Program-made: the position numbers and the translations under genes
The notes under the pieces: model-generated
Told to the model about the DNA's origin: nothing
Seen by the model: the letters and a program-made list of their open reading frames with translations, nothing else
Database searches by the model: none
Shown here: positions 17,578-25,850 of the stretch, piece after piece
Position numbering within the stretch: position 1 is the first letter of the stretch
How the letters are laid out: every line of letters starts with the position of its first letter
Assembly (NCBI GenBank): GCA_963748925.1
Contig: CAVVKG010000007.1
Span: 523,203-587,202, forward strand
Source of the DNA: Cryomorpha sp963748925
Lineage (GTDB): Bacteria > Bacteroidota > Bacteroidia > Flavobacteriales_D > Cryomorphaceae
Length of the DNA stretch: 64,000 bases
Direction of reading: 5' to 3'

Positions 17578-20500
17578 CTAGTCAATATCAGGTAAAGCAT
17601 CACCTGCAAGACCAAAGCCAAGATTCAGGATAGAGATGTCAACCACGTTTATAACTCCATCACAATTAAAATCTGCCAAGAAATTATAGTTCGCATTGGT
17701 TTCTATAGACCCAAATGCCAAACCAACTACAGATAGGTCAGTCACGCTTATTGAATTACTCGCATTCAAATCACCCGCAATTATTGGACTTATTGCCAAA
17801 GCATTGCTTCCTTCTGACAACTCAATATTTGAGAAGAGTTTTGACAAATATCCCTCAACAGTGATGAGAATATTATACGTGCCTTCAGGGAATTCCGGAC
17901 TTTCAAAACTTCCGTTTTCATTTACTGTTGTGTTGTAAACTGTGCTTAGTTCAGGGTAATCTAAATTGCTAACCTCAATAATTACGTTTCTCGAACCGCA
18001 TGATGCATTCCAATCGGTACTTCCTTGAATAGCTACGTTAGGAATTGGTTCACAATTGCAATCTGACGAATAAATCCCAGCCATTTCGCCTTCAAAACAA
18101 AGTGTCCCTGGTTGTGCATGACCGTTCAATGCGCCCTCACAATCCGTGCACGATTCATTAGGCTCGAGACCTGTGTCGCCTCCCGAACAAATTCCACATT
18201 CATCTATCGAAGCTGTTCCGCTAATTACGCCGGCACAATCCAGGCAAGTAGTATTGTCATTTGATGGATCACTGTCGCAAACACCACATTCATCGGTATA
18301 TGCTGTTCCGCCAAAATCACCATTGCAATCGGCTAAGCAAGCATCAAGGCCGGTATTTCCACCTACGCAGGTTTCGCAATTGTCAAAGAAGGCCGTTCCG
18401 TTTACAACTCCGTTACAATCGGTACACGCCTCGTTGGGTTCAAGACCCGTGTCGCCACCGGTACAAAGACCACATCCATCAATCGAAGCTGTTCCGTTTA
18501 TCACGCCAGCACAGTCAAGACAAGTTGCGTTGTCGTTTGATGGATCGCTATCGCAAACACCACATTCGTCTTCAGTAGCCGTGCCTCCAAAGTCGCCGTT
18601 GCAATCGGCAATACAAGCCTCAAGGCCTGTATTACCACCTACGCAGGTTTCGCAATTGTCAAGGAAAGCCGACCCGTTTACAACTCCGTTACAATCGGTG
18701 CACGATTCATTGGGATCAAGACCCGTGTCACCACCGGTACAAAGACCACATTCATCAATTGAAGCTGTTCCGTTAATCACGCCAGCACAGTCCAGACAAG
18801 TATTATTGTCATTTGAAGGGTTGCTGTCGCAAACACCACATTCGTCGGTATACGCCGTGCCTCCAAAGTCGCCGTTGCAATCTGCAACGCAAGCCTCAAG
18901 GCCGGTATCGCCGCCTACGCAGATCTCGCAATTGTCAAGGAACGCCGATCCGTTTACAACACCATTACAATCTGAACATGATGCATTTGGTGTTAATCCC
19001 GTCGTTCCGCCAGAACAAATGCCGCAATCATCAATTGATGCTGTTCCATTAGATACACCGGCGCAATCAACTGTAGTGTTTGAGAAAACATTGATATTAT
19101 CTAAATAGAGATTGTTTCCAAAACCGGTTAATCCTCGAAAGCGCACTTGAACAACTAATCCTGCATAAGCTGAAAGATCTATGGTTTCTGAAGACCATTC
19201 ACCACATTGAGGAATGTGCGGACTAGTTTTAGTACCAGCTGTCAATAATTCTGTGTTCTCCTTATCCCAAAGAGTTATCCAGGTCTCGCTGCAGCCTGTT
19301 AAAATCTGTACTTGCATTCTGTCACTGTAAAAATTACTGTAACGTGCATAAGAATAATCAAAAGTTAATTGAGGTTCAAGAGCACCCTCAAGGTCTATAA
19401 GCGGAGAAACAATATCATCTGTTTCACCTGATGCGTTGTAGGAATAAAACTCTATGGTAGCGGCATTTCCGCTGTTGCAGTTCACGTCATTGCTTACATT
19501 CACAGACTCCCAGGTAATGTCGTTGTCGGGATTGGTAATCGACCACCCTGAACCAGGAAAAGAGCCTTCAAAATCATTGGCTACAGGCAATGACAAACCT
19601 GCAATATCATTTACATTAAATGTTTCGGAACCTGTGTTATTTCCACTTACTTGATCGGTTTGCCCATTTGGATTCTGAATCGTCACATTCAGGGTGTTGA
19701 CTCCACTACCTACTGTGATATCCGGAAGCGTAACTGTTCCAATTTCAAATGTACTTAAACTTCCAACCCAGTTAAATACAGCGTTTGACGAGCCGTTCAG
19801 ATTATATAAAATCTGAGCATTGGTGATAATAGTTTGACCCAGGTTAATAAATGTAATTACAGGGCTTACATCATTTCCACAGACATCGCCAGTAGGCTGA
19901 ATAACTTCCTGAAAAGCAATATCGTAACTATTAGTGCTGGTAAGTTGAATTGTAAAATTCTGATTTGAAATGTCAAAGAAAATATTGTTTGAGGCTTTTA
20001 CTTTTATTCTGGCGCTAGTGGTTGAAATATTGGGGATAATAACAGTAGCTGATCCATCATTTGGCGTATTAGTAAGAAGGGTAATGGGATAGGTGTAGCC
20101 ACCATCGACAGATAGGAAAATATCGACATTGCTGCAGTTAACCGGCGCTATGTCGGTATTTGCCACTGCCCAGCTTACCGTTTGGCTCGAATTTCCTAGC
20201 CACGAAACCGGTGAATTTGGAGATTGAACAAGAAATGGACCCGCACTATTGGTCGCCTCAAAAGCCACCTGAGCATCAGTAACACCTCCGCCATTTGCAG
20301 CATTATCTCGAACGGTACATCTAAAAGTCAAATCGCGGGAATACGTCGGCAAGTGTTCACCAATAACTGTTGTATTATTTACAAGGTTTGAAATACGTGG
20401 AAATACACGGGTGGGGTTTGATGTTGGCGGCCACGATCTAAAAATAGGTGCGTTTCCGCTTGGGTTTGTAAGGTTATTATCGCCTGAAGCCGTGGAGGGG

Positions 20501-21936
20501 CCCAGATTGTATTGTTCCCAGCAATACGTTAGCAAATCTCCATCGGGGTCTGTAGCAGTACCTGTGAGTTCAAAAGCCGTTTCCTTTGGAATAAAAAACC
20601 CACCAGATCGAACAGAAACGCTGGGCGGTGTATTATTAGTAGAAGTTGTTACGGCACAATTATTTCCATTTCCGTTTACGGTAAAGTTTACCATCTCATT
20701 GTAGCTATGATTATGGAAATGTGCATCGCTATTGTTTTGAAGATTGGGTGAGCAAATTCCTGCATACCCCATTATTGTAGATGCCGAGCCTGGTTCGAAA
20801 GCTGCCCCCGAGGACCGATTGCATGAATTGTTTTGCGTATGATTAGCGCCCCATTGGTGTCCCATTTCATGCGCTACATAATCAATATCGAAGGGGTCGC
20901 CCACTGGAGAATTACCTCCTGTAACACCACCCGCTTTATTTGATCCGCACGGGGAAGCCAGATAGGCTACTCCACCTCCACCTGTGCTAAAAACATGTCC
21001 GATATCATAATTAGCGGAGCCAATAACGTTGTCGCAGGTAGTTTGATTTTGACCTAGCATGGCACCACCATTGGTATTGCTGTATGGGTCTGTGCTACCA
21101 TTCAGATAAATTAAATCGTCCGTATTGGATATCATAACCATGCGAAGGCTTACATCGCGCTCAAAGACACCATTTACCCGGTTCATACTTGTAGTAAAAG
21201 CAGACATTACTTGAGGTACTGTACCGCCATGAAACTGAGCATACTCTCCTGTACACGCCAGCGCGAGTCTATATGTGCGCAACTGAGTCCCGTTGGTAGC
21301 TCTGTCGGCACTTTGTGCTGCGGCCCATTTTGGGTAATTTTCTTTATGGCTCTCTCTGTAATCTCTTGAAGAATTCGCCGGTTTTGGTGCGTTGAGAATG
21401 TTGTTGCTAATTACTTCACATGATGGAATTCGCTTCGTGTTTTGGCTATAAAATGCTTCCCGCGAATAAATAATATATGTGTTCAGGTCGCCATCAGAAT
21501 AAGGATCGATATAATAGGAATTTTCTGCACTTAGCACTTGCGCATGGAATCCCTTTAACGTAAAATCAAGACGTATTGTGGCATCTTTATTGTCGCCAAT
21601 ACCTTGACCGGAAAATGTACGGATGTCGGGATACTTTTCTTGTAGAGCGGGCTCCATAATCGATGATTCAGCAATTAAAAAATCCTGAAAACCGCCGTCG
21701 GGATTAGGCAACGAAAAGATAAAATCTGATTTTACTCCAGCAATAGAAGTCTCTTTTGGTGCGCGAAGCAGCTCACTTTTAATGTTTTCAAAATCAACCG
21801 ACATTTGGCGATATGATTTCACATTTATCAATTGCTTTGCACTATTGGATTGGGCGTCTTCGGTCCACAATGATTGCGAAAACAGAGAAAAAAAAGGAAA
21901 TAAAACTATAAACAGGGAAAGTAGAAGTCTAAGCAT
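17578..21936 (-). CDS. secreted reprolysin-like zinc metalloprotease with Cys-rich repeats and dockerin-like tail
   Basis: 1452 residues from MLRLLLSLFIVLFPFFSLFSQ, a signal peptide; the in-frame ATG at 21993 adds only an unlikely extension. A propeptide-like region (to about 220) precedes a metzincin domain with the zinc site HEMGHQWGANH (His356, His360, His366; Glu357 catalytic) and a Met-turn STIMGYAG. Beta-sandwich domains follow, then a CUB/MAM-like segment (NDFEGSFPGSGWSITNPDND), then a Cys-rich region (DNA 18146-19072) of three and a third 92-residue super-repeats. The last ~150 residues are a beta-sandwich plus two dockerin-like calcium-loop repeats. No T9SS sorting domain is seen. 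It probably degrades proteins outside the cell. Confidence 0.9.
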   Translation of the reverse strand: MLRLLLSLFIVLFPFFSLFSQSLWTEDAQSNSAKQLINVKSYRQMSVDFENIKSELLRAPKETSIAGVKSDFIFSLPNPDGGFQDFLIAESSIMEPALQEKYPDIRTFSGQGIGDNKDATIRLDFTLKGFHAQVLSAENSYYIDPYSDGDLNTYIIYSREAFYSQNTKRIPSCEVISNNILNAPKPANSSRDYRESHKENYPKWAAAQSADRATNGTQLRTYRLALACTGEYAQFHGGTVPQVMSAFTTSMNRVNGVFERDVSLRMVMISNTDDLIYLNGSTDPYSNTNGGAMLGQNQTTCDNVIGSANYDIGHVFSTGGGGVAYLASPCGSNKAGGVTGGNSPVGDPFDIDYVAHEMGHQWGANHTQNNSCNRSSGAAFEPGSASTIMGYAGICSPNLQNNSDAHFHNHSYNEMVNFTVNGNGNNCAVTTSTNNTPPSVSVRSGGFFIPKETAFELTGTATDPDGDLLTYCWEQYNLGPSTASGDNNLTNPSGNAPIFRSWPPTSNPTRVFPRISNLVNNTTVIGEHLPTYSRDLTFRCTVRDNAANGGGVTDAQVAFEATNSAGPFLVQSPNSPVSWLGNSSQTVSWAVANTDIAPVNCSNVDIFLSVDGGYTYPITLLTNTPNDGSATVIIPNISTTSARIKVKASNNIFFDISNQNFTIQLTSTNSYDIAFQEVIQPTGDVCGNDVSPVITFINLGQTIITNAQILYNLNGSSNAVFNWVGSLSTFEIGTVTLPDITVGSGVNTLNVTIQNPNGQTDQVSGNNTGSETFNVNDIAGLSLPVANDFEGSFPGSGWSITNPDNDITWESVNVSNDVNCNSGNAATIEFYSYNASGETDDIVSPLIDLEGALEPQLTFDYSYARYSNFYSDRMQVQILTGCSETWITLWDKENTELLTAGTKTSPHIPQCGEWSSETIDLSAYAGLVVQVRFRGLTGFGNNLYLDNINVFSNTTVDCAGVSNGTASIDDCGICSGGTTGLTPNASCSDCNGVVNGSAFLDNCEICVGGDTGLEACVADCNGDFGGTAYTDECGVCDSNPSNDNNTCLDCAGVINGTASIDECGLCTGGDTGLDPNESCTDCNGVVNGSAFLDNCETCVGGNTGLEACIADCNGDFGGTATEDECGVCDSDPSNDNATCLDCAGVINGTASIDGCGLCTGGDTGLEPNEACTDCNGVVNGTAFFDNCETCVGGNTGLDACLADCNGDFGGTAYTDECGVCDSDPSNDNTTCLDCAGVISGTASIDECGICSGGDTGLEPNESCTDCEGALNGHAQPGTLCFEGEMAGIYSSDCNCEPIPNVAIQGSTDWNASCGSRNVIIEVSNLDYPELSTVYNTTVNENGSFESPEFPEGTYNILITVEGYLSKLFSNIELSEGSNALAISPIIAGDLNASNSISVTDLSVVGLAFGSIETNANYNFLADFNCDGVINVVDISILNLGFGLAGDALPDID
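18146..19072 (-). repeat. tandem 276-base Cys-rich super-repeats inside the metalloprotease gene
   Basis: Each unit of about 92 codons encodes three sub-units of the pattern DC.G...G.A..D.CG.C.GG.TG. Three full copies and one partial copy are present, close enough at DNA level that long stretches match between copies. This repeat class occurs in many secreted Bacteroidota proteins, where the cysteines probably form disulfide-stabilised spacer rods. Confidence 0.85.
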
Positions 21937-22113
21937 CTTATAACTGGTTTGATAATTATCTGAATAGTTCCACAATTTAGGGCGAAAATTCATGAAATGA
22001 AAGGAGTTCTATCGAACGGTGCGCTGGTTACAATCAGCTGTTAATAACCCCGGAAGAAGGCTCAAAAAACCCAGAACAATATTACAAATTGGTATCGACC
22101 TAAAACTTGGCTT

Positions 22114-25100
22114 TTAATCCGGTTGATCTCCTATAGTACCGAATGCAGGACTCAAAATAGAAAGGTCAATTACATTTACTGCCCCATCACAATTCAAATC
22201 TGACCCAATAGAGAAATTCGTATTACCATCCTGTGATCCGTAGGACCAATTCAAAAGAGAAAGATCTGAAATGTTAACCACATTGTCATCATTAATATCT
22301 CCAGGAATAATTGACCCGACATATAGAACATTAATTCCTGGATCGGTCTCGAACGAATAAATTCCTCGCGCTAAAAAACCCTTTACTTTAAAATAGATAT
22401 CGTAAACACCTGGCACTACTTCAGGCACTGAGTAATCACCAGTTTCGCCAATCAGACCAAAATACTGATCCACCAAAATATCTGTATTCGGCTCATAAAA
22501 CTCAAATTTAATTTGCCTGCTTCCGCAAATAGGATTCCATTCTACAAGGCCATCAAGTTGGCTCCATAATTGAGATCCCACGCATTCGCAGTTTTCTCTA
22601 ACCTTGTCATTTCCAGTTAAAGGATCTCCATCATCACAAGGTTCGCCTATAGCCAAAGCCAATTCAGGGCACATATCTATACAGTCTGGAATTTGATCGT
22701 TATCTGTATCCAAATCAGGCACACCACAACCGCAGCTTCCGGCCTCTATTTTATTGGGATCATCGGGGCAATCATCATCTACATCGCACACGCCGTCCCC
22801 ATCTGAATCAGGAAGTACTACAATCTCAATTTCGTCTGAAAGTATAGCATCACAGTTATCAGACATTGTTGCATTCACGCTATATAAGCCGGCAGTATTC
22901 ACTACTATTTCACTGGACGATTCTCCATTAGACCATTCGTAAGATTCAAATCCGGGAGTAGCAGTTAGAGTTACCGACTCCCCCTGACAAATTGTAGAAG
23001 AACCATTCACCGAAATTGTTAGATTTATAAATTCATCTTCTAAAACAGTAACATATTGTGTCCGCGTTCTAATATTTCCAGATTGATCTACAGCTTGCCA
23101 CACTACGGGGTTAATTCCAACCGGGAAAATCTCCGGGGCATTATTTGAAACAGTAGCGCTGCAATTATCAGAAAAAACAGGGTTTCCCAATTCGACAGAT
23201 GATGCTGCACAATTGCCTATATTCGCAGTTACTGTGAGGTTTGGAGGCGCTGTTAACGAAGGACTTAACAAATCTACCACAGTAATATTAGACACACAAA
23301 AATCAGCGTTTCCTGCCAGGTCTGTTACAGTGAGCGTCACACTATTTTCACCTAAATCATCACATGTAAATTGTGTCTTGCTCAATTGAAAACTCAGATC
23401 TGGACAATTGTCGGTTGATCCAAGATTTACTAGAGAGGCTCCGATAGTTTTCAGCCCTGAAGCATTCAGGGAGGTCGTAATATTTGCACAGACGGCAACG
23501 GGACTCTCCGTATCTGCCATACAGGGATCTCCACCGCATTGCGGATCAAACTCCGACAAGAAACCAATAGAAATGCTTTGAGGTGAGTTACCACAAATAG
23601 TACCTTCGAAATCATCTGCTTCTGAATAAACAAAAGCCGATACCTCGTAATCTCCCTCCAGATTTGAAATACCGTTTGCGGGAAGCGCTCCATTTAAGAG
23701 ATTATCGAAAACAAAAGGTAGATTTACATCTTGTAATAGGATTTCGGCTTGTGTATCTGAATTGATAAACCGCAATCCTACCCCGCCTCCGACGGGTACT
23801 GAGGGTGTGTTGGCCATAGACAAAGAAAAAGTTTGATCGGGGCAAATTGCCTGAGGACCTTGAAGCTGTAAAACCCCTATTGAACACATTGCAGGGTCAC
23901 AAATCGCTGTACCATCCTGGCATTCGAGCGATGGGTATCCATTTAGAGTGCTGTTTGCAATCCCACAGTTATTGGCTTCATTTACAATAATTGTATATGT
24001 GCCTGATTGTGTTGCGGTCCAGGTAATAGAGCATTCATCAATTCCGGGACCAAAGGCATCAACTCCTCCAAGAGGAGTCATTATTGTAAATTCAGGCACC
24101 CAGCTGCCAGCGTTGGGACCATTGCAGATGCTAAACGTATATACCCCTCCCTGTTGAAAGTTGTCAATGTCGTAGGCGGTTCCTGCCGTAACTTGATTAG
24201 ATATTTCAAACGTAGGACATCCGTTTCCAAAATCGCAGGGAGCACCATCAAAAGTATCATTAAAAATTTGGCTTCCTGAAGTTGATGATGGCTGCGTCCA
24301 GGAAATACAAGGCTCTGCATCCGGAGCTCCGTCGCATAGCACCCATCCAAGATCTTGCAGAACACCGAGCGCAATAGGTCCCGGATTGTGAATTACTTCA
24401 CTCGGCCCCATGCTGGGAGTCATTAAGCTGTTTTCTGATCCCGCCAGATAGGTAAACTCGTTAAGGTGGGAAATAGATGAGCCGAAGTTAAATGAAACGG
24501 GCGCATAAAACCGTGGGTGATTTCCGCCATTGGCATCAGTAGCATGATTACCGTTGCAGTAAACATTATTACTTGTTAAAGCATTTCCTAAAACACTACC
24601 TTCTGCCAGGGAGACTAATGGCGATCCACTTTGCCCAAGAATAAGCATTTCATCATAAGCCATGGGTATGTCGTTTGCTCCAACCCCATAACTTCCATTT
24701 CCTCCGCTATAGCCGAATGATGATGCAAAGCCGAAACCATGTCCCAATTCATGCAAGACGACTGATACGAGGTCAAACTGACTAAAAGTGCCTCCCCCAT
24801 CTAATCCAAAATACCAATTTTGGAGAGAATTGAAATTTGCAATAATATCAGGTTCAGTAGGAGCGAGATCATATCCTGCAATTTGATCTGCCAAGGCAGA
24901 ACCATAATATCTATCGTCGGGAGCATTTGCAAAATTGCGGTACACATATGAAGAGCCTGCAGATCCCAATAAATTAGATGCCAGAAAAGTCCAGTTTGCA
25001 GTAATTCGAATAGTTACAGAGCTACTAAGGGAATAAGCCCATATATCTACTGCAGCCTGAAAGGCTTCTTGAGCCGCAGCAGGAAAATTGTTGTAAGTTA

Positions 25101-25305
25101 CAGTAATATTTGCGCAAGGATCATTCGCACTGCGCATCAACATATTATTAAGAATATGATCTGGAGTTGGGGTGTAATGAGATCCTGAGTATTCCCCTAC
25201 GGGACAGACAATAATGGGTGCATCAAATGATTCTGGAACTTGGGAAAAAAGCGAATACGAGAGCGATACAGCCATGAGAATGGCTAGGTAAATTTTGGTC
25301 AACAT
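22114..25305 (-). CDS. secreted zinc metalloprotease-like protein with HYR, TSP3-like and dockerin-like modules
   Basis: 1063 residues from MLTKIYLAILMAVSLSYSLFSQ (signal peptide); an in-frame ATG at 25380 is upstream of it. The catalytic-type domain has HELGHGFGFAS (His185, Glu186, His189) and a distal LMTPSMG that could be a Met-turn; the position of the usual third metzincin ligand is Ser195. Later come two HYR-like beta domains (SPVAVCANITTSL and SPSLTAPPNLTVTANIG), an Ig-like domain (TATPGFESYEWSNGESS), and thrombospondin type 3-like calcium repeats (DSDGDGVCDVDDDCPDD). The tail is a beta-sandwich plus dockerin-like repeats (GDINDDNVVNISDLSLLN, SDLNCDGAVNVIDLSIL), matching its two neighbours. 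No T9SS domain seen. Confidence 0.88.
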   Translation of the reverse strand: MLTKIYLAILMAVSLSYSLFSQVPESFDAPIIVCPVGEYSGSHYTPTPDHILNNMLMRSANDPCANITVTYNNFPAAAQEAFQAAVDIWAYSLSSSVTIRITANWTFLASNLLGSAGSSYVYRNFANAPDDRYYGSALADQIAGYDLAPTEPDIIANFNSLQNWYFGLDGGGTFSQFDLVSVVLHELGHGFGFASSFGYSGGNGSYGVGANDIPMAYDEMLILGQSGSPLVSLAEGSVLGNALTSNNVYCNGNHATDANGGNHPRFYAPVSFNFGSSISHLNEFTYLAGSENSLMTPSMGPSEVIHNPGPIALGVLQDLGWVLCDGAPDAEPCISWTQPSSTSGSQIFNDTFDGAPCDFGNGCPTFEISNQVTAGTAYDIDNFQQGGVYTFSICNGPNAGSWVPEFTIMTPLGGVDAFGPGIDECSITWTATQSGTYTIIVNEANNCGIANSTLNGYPSLECQDGTAICDPAMCSIGVLQLQGPQAICPDQTFSLSMANTPSVPVGGGVGLRFINSDTQAEILLQDVNLPFVFDNLLNGALPANGISNLEGDYEVSAFVYSEADDFEGTICGNSPQSISIGFLSEFDPQCGGDPCMADTESPVAVCANITTSLNASGLKTIGASLVNLGSTDNCPDLSFQLSKTQFTCDDLGENSVTLTVTDLAGNADFCVSNITVVDLLSPSLTAPPNLTVTANIGNCAASSVELGNPVFSDNCSATVSNNAPEIFPVGINPVVWQAVDQSGNIRTRTQYVTVLEDEFINLTISVNGSSTICQGESVTLTATPGFESYEWSNGESSSEIVVNTAGLYSVNATMSDNCDAILSDEIEIVVLPDSDGDGVCDVDDDCPDDPNKIEAGSCGCGVPDLDTDNDQIPDCIDMCPELALAIGEPCDDGDPLTGNDKVRENCECVGSQLWSQLDGLVEWNPICGSRQIKFEFYEPNTDILVDQYFGLIGETGDYSVPEVVPGVYDIYFKVKGFLARGIYSFETDPGINVLYVGSIIPGDINDDNVVNISDLSLLNWSYGSQDGNTNFSIGSDLNCDGAVNVIDLSILSPAFGTIGDQPD

Positions 25306-25850
25306 ACAATTGGTCAATCGGTTATAAAGCGCTAATTTAGAAAATAAAAAATCAATATGCCAATTTCCTTCGCGATTCATTTTTTTTGAATATCAACGAG
25401 TTAGGAAACCCGGAAAAAATGCATTTGCAGTTGCTGAAGTTATTTGAGTAACTCTCACTACCATCACCTTATTGATTACTTTAGTGAATGGCCAGCAATA
25501 AGGTCATTACCTTACGTTTTTTGATTGAACTAAGCCTCCTTATAGCGTCATCTTTTCCACTCTAATTTTGCATTAAAGGATTAATGGACCCAGGAAGACC
25601 CTAATTACACCTATAAAAAAGATGTTAACTGAACTCATAAACCATCATTATATAAACAACAGTTGGATAATGAATCAGATTACCCTCGGGTTTTCGAAAC
25701 GAAACATTAAAATAGGGAGCATATTTTTGACATTTAAAAAACCCCTCCTGCAATTTGCAGAAGGGGTAAATTGCTCTTTGGCGTCGGACGTGAATCCAGA
25801 ACTTAAAATCTTCCTTATGGATGAACTCCGATAGTAATTGGCGCGCACTA
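25306..25850. other. intergenic region between two secreted-protein genes
   Basis: About 545 bases. It holds the terminator of the right-hand gene (25735-25767) and presumably the promoter of the metalloprotease-like gene. Small ORFs on both strands here are AT-rich and show no protein-like pattern. Nothing else recognised. Confidence 0.5.
25735..25767 (-). terminator. Rho-independent terminator of the pre-peptidase-repeat protein gene
   Basis: On the minus strand, ACCCCTTCTGCAAATTGCAG continues into GAGGGGT, a stem of about 11 pairs with one mismatch, followed by TTTTTT. It lies 84 bases after the stop at 25851 and separates this gene from the next one in the cluster. Confidence 0.88.

Noticed and set aside
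18146..19108. 320-codon open frame on the plus strand opposite the metalloprotease gene
   Set aside because: It lies exactly over the Cys-rich repeats of the real gene; its Pro/Ser/Gln-rich sequence is the antisense reading of DCxG and CGxC codons.
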